Origin: Acidobacteriaceae bacterium
Lineage (GTDB): Bacteria; Acidobacteriota; Terriglobia; Terriglobales; Acidobacteriaceae
Direction: 5' to 3'
DNA: 5,328 nt
Assembly (NCBI GenBank): GCA_027311125.1
Contig: DAICZO010000058.1
Coordinates: 1-5,328, forward strand
The position numbers and the translations under genes were made by a program. The notes beneath the pieces were generated by a model. That model was not told the origin of the DNA and ran no database searches. It saw only the letters and a program-made list of their open reading frames with translations. Numbering within the stretch: the stretch's first letter is position 1; each line of letters starts with the position of its first letter. This document shows positions 1 to 5,328 of the stretch, piece after piece.

Positions 1-1280
1 GCGTTCCCTACTGGGCTGGCATTCAGCTCGACGAAGTGGCCTTCCCCATCATGCTCGCCTGGCGACTGTGGAAGATTGAAGGCCTGGGCAACTTCGATGT
101 GGTCCCGTTCGTCACCTCCGCCGCGGCCTTTCTCGTCCGCTACGCTCCCATCACGCAGCAGGAGCGCTGGGAGGAGAACGCGGGCTACAGCCCCTCCACG
201 CTGGCCGCCGTCATCGCAGCCCTCATCTGCGCTGCGGACATCCTCCGCCACCACGGCTCCGAGGAGGTCGGCCTCTTCCTCGAAGAGTTTGCCGACTGGA
301 TTGAAGCGCGCGTGGAGCGCTGGACCACGACCACGAACGGCATTCTACATCCCGACATCTCGCACCACTACATGCGCATCCGCCCGCCCGCCGTTGGTGA
401 ATCCTTCCACAACGAGCAGATTCCCGCAGGCATGATCCACATCGGCAACCGCGCTCCCGGCGAGCAGAGCGCCTTCGACGCCTGCGAGATCGTCGACTCC
501 GGCTTCCTCGAACTGGTCCGCTACGGCATCCGCCGCGCCGACGATCCGCTCATCATCGACTCCCTCAAGGTCATCGATCACGTCCTCAAGATCGACACGC
601 CCTTCGGCCCCTGCTGGCGCCGCTACAACCACGACGGCTACGGCCAGCGAAAAGACGGAGGCCCCTACCTCGGCTGGGGACAAGGTCGCGCATGGCCCAT
701 CCTCACCGGAGAGCGTGGCCACTACGAACTCGCCGCCGGACACGACGTCGACCCCTACATCACCGCCCTCGAACGCTTCAGCTCCATCGGCGGCATGATG
801 CCCGAACAAGTCTGGGACTACGCCGACATGCCCTCCGAAGGACTCTACTTTGGTCGTTCCGCCGGCTCCGCCCAGCCCCTCGTCTGGGCCCACTCGGAGT
901 ACATCAAGCTGCTCCGCTCCACCGCCGACGGCCGCGTCTTCGACCGCATCTCCGCCGTCGAAGAGCGCTACGCCGTCCCCGCCGATCAGCGCACCTTCAC
1001 CAGCCAGATTGAGGTCTTCCAGACCGGACGCCCCGTAACCCGTGTCCCTGCAGGACATAGCCTCCGCGTCCTCGACCCCAACCCGTTCTCCATCCACTGG
1101 TCCATGGATAACTGGGCCACCACCCAGACCACCGTATCCCGCACCGTAGGCTACCCCGGCTGCTACGCCGATATCCCCACCACCCCCAAACAGACCGGCA
1201 CCATTGTCTTCACCCTGTACTGGCCGTCCGAAGACCGTTGGCTTGGCAAAGACTACTCCGTCGCCATCACCCATCGGTAA
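1..1280 (+). CDS. GH15 glucoamylase-like glycoside hydrolase, C-terminal part (5' truncated by window edge)
   Basis: Probable glucan 1,4-alpha-glucosidase of glycoside hydrolase family 15, which releases glucose from the non-reducing ends of alpha-glucans. The reading frame is open from base 3 to the TAA at 1278-1280 (425 residues). It begins mid-domain with VPYWAGIQLDE, a family-typical substrate-site segment, so the GTG at 36 is not the true start. The (alpha/alpha)6-barrel signatures follow in order: QERWEENAGYSPSTLAA, whose first Glu after Trp (codon 171-173) is the likely general acid; NRAPGEQSAFDACEIVD; GRAWPILTGERGHYELAAG; MPEQVWD, whose Glu (codon 804-806) is the likely general base; and PLVWAHSEYIKLLRS. 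Catalytic assignments are by family analogy. From about residue 330 to the end the sequence looks like a beta-rich accessory C-terminal region (FTLYWPSEDRW near the end). Bacterial members are usually near 800 residues with an N-terminal beta-sandwich, so about half is missing. Localisation cannot be judged without the N-terminus. The family call is firm; exact specificity (glucoamylase, glucodextranase or trehalase-like) is not. Confidence 0.93.
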   Translation, partial: VPYWAGIQLDEVAFPIMLAWRLWKIEGLGNFDVVPFVTSAAAFLVRYAPITQQERWEENAGYSPSTLAAVIAALICAADILRHHGSEEVGLFLEEFADWIEARVERWTTTTNGILHPDISHHYMRIRPPAVGESFHNEQIPAGMIHIGNRAPGEQSAFDACEIVDSGFLELVRYGIRRADDPLIIDSLKVIDHVLKIDTPFGPCWRRYNHDGYGQRKDGGPYLGWGQGRAWPILTGERGHYELAAGHDVDPYITALERFSSIGGMMPEQVWDYADMPSEGLYFGRSAGSAQPLVWAHSEYIKLLRSTADGRVFDRISAVEERYAVPADQRTFTSQIEVFQTGRPVTRVPAGHSLRVLDPNPFSIHWSMDNWATTQTTVSRTVGYPGCYADIPTTPKQTGTIVFTLYWPSEDRWLGKDYSVAITHR

Positions 1281-1305
1281 AAAGACGATGAACCTCTCCC
1301 TCGGC

Positions 1306-1320
1306 CTAGTACACTAGTAC
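1306..1320. repeat. CTAGTAC direct repeat with embedded inverted repeat, upstream of tkt
   Basis: The 7-mer CTAGTAC occurs twice, at 1306-1312 and 1314-1320, separated by one A. The same stretch contains the inverted repeat CTAGT-AC-ACTAG (1306-1317). It lies 26 bp after the GH15 stop and about 70 bp before the tkt ATG, in the only gap before tkt. It could be a regulator-binding site. TACACT at 1310-1315 matches a sigma-70 -10 box at four of six positions, but no acceptable -35 lies 16-18 bp upstream, so a promoter here is only a possibility. Confidence 0.3.
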
Positions 1321-1377
1321 GGATCGACCAAATCACCCTTCACCGAGTCGCCTCCACCCGTCGCGCCTCCACATAGC

Positions 1378-1383
1378 AAAGGA
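1378..1383 (+). promoter_or_regulatory. Shine-Dalgarno of tkt
   Basis: AAAGGA lies five bases before the ATG at 1389. An in-frame TAG at 1374-1376 rules out any earlier start, so this site and the ATG at 1389 fix the tkt N-terminus. Confidence 0.75.
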
Positions 1384-1388
1384 AAAGC

Positions 1389-3395
1389 ATGAGCGAACTG
1401 CAGCACGAGCCCAACCAGCAGGAACTAGACCAGCTTTCTATCAATGCCCTCCGCTTCCTCGCCGTCGATGCCGTTGAAAAAGCCAAGTCCGGGCACCCCG
1501 GCGCGCCCCTCGGCTGCGCCCCCATCGCCTACCTGCTCTACCACAAGCTCATGAAGCACGATCCCTCCGATCCCAAGTGGATCGACCGCGACCGTTTCAT
1601 CCTCTCCAACGGTCACGCCTCCGCCCTCCTCTACGGCGCGCTCCACCTCTCCGGCTACAACCTGCCCATGTCCCAGTTGGAGCAGTTCCGTCAGTGGGGC
1701 TCCCACACCGCAGGTCACCCGGAGTACGGTGAGACCCCCGGCGTCGAAGTCACCACCGGCCCCCTCGGCCAGGGCTTCGGCATGGCCGTAGGCATCGCCA
1801 CCGCGGAAAAACACCTCGCCGCCGTCTACAACCGCGATACCTACAACATCGTCGACCACTACACCTACGTCCTCTGCGGCGATGGCGACCTGATGGAAGG
1901 CATCTCCCACGAGACCGCGTCGCTCGCCGGAACCCTCGGCCTCGGCAAGCTCATCGTCCTCTACGACGACAACCTTATCTCCCTCGACGGCGCCACCGAC
2001 CTCAGCTACACCGAAGACGTCACAAAGCGCTTTGAGGCCTACCACTGGCAGGTACTCTCCGTCGCCGACGGCAACGATCTCGCCGCCATCGAAGCCGCCA
2101 TCCTCGCCGCCAAGGCCGAAACCTCCAAGCCCACCCTCATCCGCGTCCGCACCGTCATCGGTTACGGCAGCCCCAAGGCTGGCACCAACAAGGTCCACGG
2201 CGAAGCCCTCGGCGCAGAAGCCGTCAAGGCCACCAAGAAAAACCTCGGCTGGCCCGAAGACAAGTCCTTCTACGTCCCCGACGCCGCCCGCGCCAACTGG
2301 GACACCATCAAGCTCCGCGGCAAAGACGCCAAGGCCGCCTGGGAAGCTGAGTTCGCAGAGTACGCCAAGGCCTATCCCGAGCCAGCCGCCCAGTTCGATC
2401 GCACCATCAAGGGCCAGCTCGAAGCCGGCTGGGAGAAGAAAATCCCCGTCTTCCCAACCGAAAAAGCCGTAGCCACCCGCAACGCCGGTCAGATCGTCAT
2501 GAACGCCATCGCCGGTGTCGTTCCCGAGCTCTTCGGTGGCGCAGCCGACCTCACCGCCTCCACCAAGACCATCTTCAAGGACTCCCCCAGCTTCCACGTC
2601 GATCCCGCCGGCCGCAACGTCTTCTTCGGCGTCCGCGAGTTCGGCATGTGCGCCATGGTCAACGGAATGGCGGCCCACGGTGGTCTTATCCCCTTCGGCT
2701 CCACCTTCTTCGTCTTCTCGGACTACTGCCGTTCCGCCATCCGCATGGCCGCGCTCATGCAGGTCCACTCCCTCTTCGTCTTCACCCACGACTCCGTGGG
2801 CCTCGGCGAAGACGGTCCCACCCACCAGCCGGTCGAGCACCTGATGAGCCTCCGTGCCATCCCCCAGCTCACCGACTTCCGCCCTGCCGACGCCAACGAG
2901 ACCGCCGCCTGCTGGCAGCTCGCTGTCGAACGCAAGTCCGCCAGCTTCATGGCGCTCTCCCGTCAGGACCTCTCCGTCCTCGATAACGAGAAATACAACG
3001 TGCACGCCGGAGTCCGCCACGGTGCCTACGCCCTCGATTCCACCGGCAAGGACATCATCCTCATCGCCGCTGGCTCCGAGGTCGAACTCATCCTCAAGGC
3101 TGCTGCAGAGTTGAAGGCCATCGGCATCGGCGCCACCGTAGTCTCCATGCCCAGCTTCAAGATCTTCGACGAGCAGACCCCCGCCTACAAGGCCAGCCTG
3201 CTCCCCGAAGCCACCCCCAAGATCGCCATCGAGGCCGGTGCCACCATGGGCTGGTACAAGTATGTCGGTCACAACGGAGCGGTCATCGGTATCGACCACT
3301 TCGGTGCCTCTGCTCCCGGCCCCATCGTCATGGAGAAGTTTGGCATCAGCGTCTCCAACGTCGTCGAGCACGCCAAAAAGCTGCTCAAAAAGTAA
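1389..3395 (+). CDS. tkt: Transketolase
   Basis: Cytoplasmic ThDP- and divalent-metal-dependent enzyme that transfers two-carbon ketol units between ketose and aldose phosphates in the non-oxidative pentose phosphate pathway. The 668 residues match the usual bacterial length (E. coli about 663). The N-terminal pyrophosphate-binding domain has KSGHPGAPLG (His36), SNGHASALLYG (His76), His110, GPLGQGFGMAVG, and the ThDP motif GDGDLMEG (Asp165) running to Asn195; His270 follows. The central pyrimidine-binding domain carries Arg364, Ser391, the cofactor-activating Glu417 in REFGMCAMVNGMAAHGG, and GLGEDGPTHQPVEH (Asp475, His479). Arg525 is in ALSRQDL. The C-terminal domain ends with AGSEVEL and WYKYVG...FGASAPG. 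These residues align with known E. coli functional positions at steadily shifting offsets, so no key residue is missing. The start is fixed by a good ribosome-binding site and an upstream in-frame stop. It precedes the small ORF and rpiB on the same strand, which fits a pentose phosphate cluster. Confidence 0.98.
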   Translation: MSELQHEPNQQELDQLSINALRFLAVDAVEKAKSGHPGAPLGCAPIAYLLYHKLMKHDPSDPKWIDRDRFILSNGHASALLYGALHLSGYNLPMSQLEQFRQWGSHTAGHPEYGETPGVEVTTGPLGQGFGMAVGIATAEKHLAAVYNRDTYNIVDHYTYVLCGDGDLMEGISHETASLAGTLGLGKLIVLYDDNLISLDGATDLSYTEDVTKRFEAYHWQVLSVADGNDLAAIEAAILAAKAETSKPTLIRVRTVIGYGSPKAGTNKVHGEALGAEAVKATKKNLGWPEDKSFYVPDAARANWDTIKLRGKDAKAAWEAEFAEYAKAYPEPAAQFDRTIKGQLEAGWEKKIPVFPTEKAVATRNAGQIVMNAIAGVVPELFGGAADLTASTKTIFKDSPSFHVDPAGRNVFFGVREFGMCAMVNGMAAHGGLIPFGSTFFVFSDYCRSAIRMAALMQVHSLFVFTHDSVGLGEDGPTHQPVEHLMSLRAIPQLTDFRPADANETAACWQLAVERKSASFMALSRQDLSVLDNEKYNVHAGVRHGAYALDSTGKDIILIAAGSEVELILKAAAELKAIGIGATVVSMPSFKIFDEQTPAYKASLLPEATPKIAIEAGATMGWYKYVGHNGAVIGIDHFGASAPGPIVMEKFGISVSNVVEHAKKLLKK

Positions 3396-3403
3396 ACCCG
3401 GCA

Positions 3404-3431
3404 GGTGGCGGAGTCTCCTCGATCCGCCACC
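3404..3431 (+). terminator. Stem-loop just after tkt, possible terminator or mRNA 3'-end hairpin
   Basis: GGTGGCGGA (3404-3412) and TCCGCCACC (3423-3431) form a perfect 9-bp, GC-rich stem with a 10-base loop, starting eight bases after the tkt TAA. The sequence after it is C-rich with no T run, so it is not a canonical intrinsic terminator. It could act with Rho, partially attenuate transcription, or protect the tkt mRNA from 3' exonucleases. The stem is directly visible; its role is inferred. Confidence 0.5.
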
Positions 3432-3463
3432 CCGCCCACCGCAGTCCAACTCCAGAGAACTCT

Positions 3464-3604
3464 ATGGTTACCAGCGAACGAGAGATGGTCCGTAAAGACG
3501 ACGAGCAGCCTCCCACCGAGCGCTCCACCTCCCTCCAGGCCACCTACGAAGACAGCGTCCCTCCCGAGAACGATTGGGAACTCGAAGACCAGTACGGCTC
3601 CTAG
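3464..3604 (+). CDS. Hypothetical acidic small protein (46 aa) between tkt and rpiB
   Basis: I do not recognise this protein. An ATG at 3464 opens a 46-codon frame ending at the TAG at 3602-3604. A modest Shine-Dalgarno-like AGAGA (3454-3458) lies five bases before the ATG, and no earlier in-frame start lies between it and the tkt stop. About three quarters of codons end in G or C, in keeping with the neighbouring genes. The product is strongly acidic (13 Asp/Glu against 4 Arg/Lys), rich in Ser, Thr and Pro, and has no Cys, membrane segment or signal peptide. It ends with an aromatic-acidic stretch (ENDWELEDQYGS). It looks intrinsically disordered and cytoplasmic. It sits 68 bp after tkt and 96 bp before rpiB on the same strand, so co-transcription is plausible. 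The internal Met8 (3485) is a less likely start. It could also be a chance ORF. Confidence 0.5.
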   Translation: MVTSEREMVRKDDEQPPTERSTSLQATYEDSVPPENDWELEDQYGS

Positions 3605-3612
3605 TCCACGCG

Positions 3613-3658
3613 GTTGCTTCCTCCAGTTTGCAACGTCTACTTCAGCAGTACCGTAGAC
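3613..3658 (+). promoter_or_regulatory. Two back-to-back short stem-loops in the rpiB leader
   Basis: GTTGC (3613-3617) pairs with GCAAC (3630-3634), and GTCTAC (3635-3640) pairs directly afterwards with GTAGAC (3653-3658). Each loop is 12 bases. The pair fills the first half of the 96-bp gap between the small ORF and rpiB. The stems are short (5 and 6 bp), so this may be chance. No T run follows, so there is no terminator call, and the arrangement matches no riboswitch I know. Confidence 0.25.
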
Positions 3659-3682
3659 CCCGGCAACCCCCGGACGGAAGCC

Positions 3683-3688
3683 AAAGGA
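3683..3688 (+). promoter_or_regulatory. Probable Shine-Dalgarno of rpiB (long spacing)
   Basis: AAAGGA lies 12 bases before the ATG at 3701, which is longer than the usual 5-9. An in-frame TAG at 3689-3691 excludes an earlier start. The protein aligns with the family from its first residue (MKIAIASDHAG), so the start is safe despite the spacing. Translation may be less efficient than for tkt. Confidence 0.55.
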
Positions 3689-3700
3689 TAGATTCAACCC

Positions 3701-4183
3701 ATGAAGATTGCCATCGCCTCCGACCACGCCGGCTTTCCCCTCAAGGAAGAAGTCCGCGACTACGTCCGCAAACTGGGCCACGAAGTAGACGATCTCGGGG
3801 CCTACAACACCGAACCCTCCGACTACCCCGACTTCGCCGTCCTTGTCGGCAAAGCCCTCATGTCCGGTGCCGCCGAGCGTGGCATCCTCATCTGCGGCTC
3901 CGGTGTAGGCGTCTGTATCGCTGCCAATAAGATGCCCGGCGTCCGCGCCGGCATGTGCCACGACACCTACTCCGCCCACCAGGGAGTGGAGCACGACGAG
4001 ATGAACGTCATCGTCCTCGGCGCACGCATCATCGGCCCCGCCCTCGCCTTCGAGTGCGTCGAAAGCTACCTCAAGGCCAACTTCATCGCCAAAGAAGAAC
4101 GCTTCGTCCGCCGCCTCAACAAGGTTAAAGCCATTGAAAAGCAGTACATGCCCTCGGTCGCAGGAACCAGCCTGAATGGGTGA
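3701..4183 (+). CDS. rpiB: Ribose-5-phosphate isomerase B
   Basis: Cytoplasmic aldose-ketose isomerase of the RpiB/LacAB family, interconverting ribose 5-phosphate and ribulose 5-phosphate in the non-oxidative pentose phosphate pathway. Its products feed transketolase, encoded just upstream. The 160 residues are slightly longer than the roughly 145-150 typical of the family; the extra length is a C-terminal tail after about residue 140. Visible signatures are SDHAGF (Asp9, His10), DYPDFA, GILICGSGVGVCIAANK with the likely catalytic base Cys65, GVRAGMCHD (His87), and EHDEMNVIVLGARIIGP with His98 and Asn102. The Cys places it with the E. coli-like enzymes rather than the mycobacterial type, which lacks this Cys. 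Ser67 stands where E. coli has Thr. The family also includes allose-6-phosphate and galactose-6-phosphate isomerases; the tkt neighbour favours ribose 5-phosphate. Start and family are secure. Confidence 0.97.
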   Translation: MKIAIASDHAGFPLKEEVRDYVRKLGHEVDDLGAYNTEPSDYPDFAVLVGKALMSGAAERGILICGSGVGVCIAANKMPGVRAGMCHDTYSAHQGVEHDEMNVIVLGARIIGPALAFECVESYLKANFIAKEERFVRRLNKVKAIEKQYMPSVAGTSLNG

Positions 4184-4331
4184 ACCCCAACCGCGTCGGC
4201 TCCGGCCCCCAGCCTGCCTGCTCCTTCGGGCAAGCGCTGCCACCCGGATCAGCCCCGTCCATCGCCTTCCAGTCGCCAAACAATCCCAGCCAGCGAAGAA
4301 CCAAACCACTCTGCGGAGCATCTCTTGAGTC

Positions 4332-5186
4332 ATGGCTAACGCAAATACAACTCGCACCTGGTTCATCACCGGAGCCTCCACCGGCTTCGGTCGTCTGCTC
4401 GCCGAAGAAGTCCTCAAGTCCGGCGGCAAGGTCATCGCAACCGCTCGCAAGCCCCAGCAGATAGCCCACCTCGAACAGCAGTATCCCGGCATGGCCAAGA
4501 CCTTCGCCCTCGACGTCACCGACGCCGCTCAGGTCGCCTCCGTCGTCGCCCAGGCCACCGCCAGCTACGGCCCCATCGATGTCCTCGTCAACAACGCCGG
4601 CTACGGCATCGCCGGTGCCATCGAAGAAGCGACCGAAGACGAATACATGCCCATGTTCGAGACCAACGTCTTCGGCCTCCTGCGTGTCACCCGCGCCTTC
4701 CTTCCTCACTTCCGCAAACAGGGCAGCGGCCACATCCTCAATCTCTCCTCCATCGGCGGCCTGGTCGCCAGCCCCGGCATGGGCTTCTACAACGCCACCA
4801 AGTTTGCCGTCGAAGGCCTCTCCGAAGCGCTCGCACAGGAGATCGCCCCCCTCGGCATCCACCTCACCATCGTTGAGCCCGGCCCCTTCCGCACCGACTT
4901 CCTCGGCCGCTCCGGCGTTCAGGCCGCAGCCGTCATCCCCGACTACGACGCCACCGCCGGCAACATGCGCCGCTACTTCGCCTCTCAGGATGGCAAGCAG
5001 AAGGGCGATCCCCTCCGCGCCGTCCACGCTATGATGCAGGTCGTCGCATCGCCCCACCCCCCGCTGCGCCTGCTCCTCGGAGCCAGCACCCTCCAGCGTC
5101 TCCGCAACAAGCTCGACGCCTGGCAGCAGGAGATCGCCACTTGGGAGTCCACCACCCGCGGCGCAGACTTTCCGGAGGGCGAGTGA
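4332..5186 (+). CDS. Classical short-chain dehydrogenase/reductase (SDR), substrate unknown
   Basis: NAD(P)-dependent oxidoreductase with a Rossmann fold. The 284 residues fit the classical SDR class with an extended C-terminus. Visible motifs are the nucleotide-binding TGASTGFG (residues 13-20), ATARK (Arg39, a basic residue after beta-2 that usually favours NADPH), DVTD (61-64), NNAG (87-90), and the catalytic tetrad Asn112, Ser140, Tyr153 and Lys157 (in YNATK), followed by PGPFRTDF (183-190). All catalytic residues are present. The overall pattern resembles the 17-beta-hydroxysteroid-dehydrogenase-like SDR subgroup, whose members have varied and often unknown substrates, so no reaction is assigned. 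An in-frame TGA at 4326-4328 fixes the start at 4332. The ribosome-binding site is weak: GGAG (4315-4318) is 13 bases away. The 148-bp gap from rpiB shows no recognisable promoter or terminator. A functional link to the pentose phosphate genes is not established. Confidence 0.95.
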   Translation: MANANTTRTWFITGASTGFGRLLAEEVLKSGGKVIATARKPQQIAHLEQQYPGMAKTFALDVTDAAQVASVVAQATASYGPIDVLVNNAGYGIAGAIEEATEDEYMPMFETNVFGLLRVTRAFLPHFRKQGSGHILNLSSIGGLVASPGMGFYNATKFAVEGLSEALAQEIAPLGIHLTIVEPGPFRTDFLGRSGVQAAAVIPDYDATAGNMRRYFASQDGKQKGDPLRAVHAMMQVVASPHPPLRLLLGASTLQRLRNKLDAWQQEIATWESTTRGADFPEGE

Positions 5187-5240
5187 CACCCATCGCCCCT
5201 AAACTTCACCTTCTCCGTTTCTCGCCGAGTGCAATACAAC

Positions 5241-5297
5241 CACGCACTATCACGCAACCCAGCCTGCAGGCGGCGTAAGCCAACAGTCAACCACGCA
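5241..5297. repeat. CACGCA repeats and a 10-bp palindrome in the leader of the next gene
   Basis: CACGCA occurs at 5241-5246, 5251-5256 and 5292-5297; the first two are one helical turn apart. Between the second and third copies is the perfect palindrome GCCTGCAGGC (5262-5271). All lie in the 138-bp noncoding stretch between the SDR stop and the ATG at 5325, so operator sites are possible. The elements are short and the region is rich in C and A, so chance is a serious alternative. No convincing -35/-10 pair was seen here. Confidence 0.2.
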
Positions 5298-5309
5298 TCA
5301 TCCATCACG

Positions 5310-5315
5310 AAGGAG
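5310..5315 (+). promoter_or_regulatory. Strong Shine-Dalgarno of the next gene
   Basis: AAGGAG lies nine bases before the ATG at 5325 and is the best match to the anti-Shine-Dalgarno consensus in the window. It supports a real gene starting at the right edge. Confidence 0.7.
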
Positions 5316-5324
5316 TACATCACT

Positions 5325-5328
5325 ATGG
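5325..5328 (+). CDS. Start of a further gene, cut off by the window edge
   Basis: Only ATGG is visible. The call rests on the well-spaced AAGGAG and on the position 138 bp after the SDR stop on the same strand. Nothing can be said about the product. Confidence 0.5.

Noticed and set aside
36..38. GTG at 36 as the start of the GH15 gene
   Set aside because: The frame is open to the window edge and the 11 codons before it encode the conserved VPYWAGIQLDE segment, so the gene begins outside the window.
1243..1248. TTGGCA as a -35 box for tkt inside the end of the GH15 gene
   Set aside because: It matches five of six consensus bases, but nothing like a -10 box lies 16-18 bases downstream (ATCACC/TCACCC).
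345..1274. 309-codon minus-strand open frame opposite the GH15 gene
   Set aside because: Low-complexity Gly/Val/Asp/Ala-rich translation, fully antisense to conserved GH15 motifs.
1425..3449. 674-codon open frame on the minus strand, opposite tkt and slightly longer than it
   Set aside because: The product is dominated by Gly, Asp, Val, Ala and Glu with no recognisable domain, as expected when the complement of C-ending codons is read. The transketolase on the other strand is unambiguous.
3405..3656. 83-codon + strand frame starting at a GTG and overlapping the small ORF in another frame
   Set aside because: It starts inside the post-tkt hairpin with no Shine-Dalgarno, and its Pro/Ser/Thr-rich translation is typical of a frame-shifted shadow. 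The 46-codon frame at 3464 has the better start and codon use.
4184..4331. Possible terminator or promoter in the rpiB-SDR gap
   Set aside because: Only about 4-bp inverted repeats (around TGCC/GGCA near 4215-4231) and no T run or -35/-10 pair were found.
3269..4519. 416-codon minus-strand open frame spanning the end of tkt, the small ORF, rpiB and the start of the SDR gene
   Set aside because: It runs antisense to three supported genes and has no recognisable motif. Its length is explained by the GC-rich, C-skewed composition that removes stop codons on the opposite strand.
4125..5189. 354-codon minus-strand open frame opposite the SDR gene
   Set aside because: Same Gly/Ala/Glu/Asp-rich shadow composition, and the SDR catalytic motifs on the + strand are complete.

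Overview
The window reads as chromosomal DNA from an acidobacterium of the Terriglobales type (Granulicella, Edaphobacter, Terriglobus and relatives). This is inferred from the moderately high GC content, the very strong preference for C-ending codons, and the pairing of a bacterial GH15 glucoamylase-type gene with transketolase and RpiB. No marker gene is present, so the taxonomic assignment is tentative.

Layout: every supported gene is on the + strand. The window opens inside a GH15 glucan 1,4-alpha-glucosidase-like gene (1-1280, 5' end missing). A 108-bp gap with a short CTAGTAC repeat leads to a complete transketolase gene, tkt (1389-3395). The 305-bp tkt-rpiB interval holds a perfect 9-bp stem-loop just after the tkt stop, a probable 46-codon acidic small gene (3464-3604), and two short back-to-back stem-loops in front of rpiB (3701-4183, ribose-5-phosphate isomerase B). 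A 148-bp gap with no recognisable signal precedes a classical short-chain dehydrogenase/reductase gene (4332-5186). The last 139 bp form the leader of another gene: a strong Shine-Dalgarno and an ATG at 5325 are visible, but the gene itself is outside the window.

How the genes fit together: the GH15 enzyme would release glucose from alpha-glucans. Transketolase and RpiB are two core enzymes of the non-oxidative pentose phosphate pathway, interconverting sugar phosphates. The SDR is probably an NADP(H)-dependent oxidoreductase of unknown substrate. Co-orientation suggests coordinated expression, but the gaps of 108-305 bp are large for a tight operon and no convincing sigma-70 promoter was found.

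The known genes are ordinary and intact. The points most worth a second look are the small ORF between tkt and rpiB, the hairpins around it, and a marked excess of C over G on the coding strand that persists in the noncoding gaps. I found no CRISPR array, mobile element, tRNA or rRNA, and no evidence for a new defence-like or otherwise undescribed multi-gene system.
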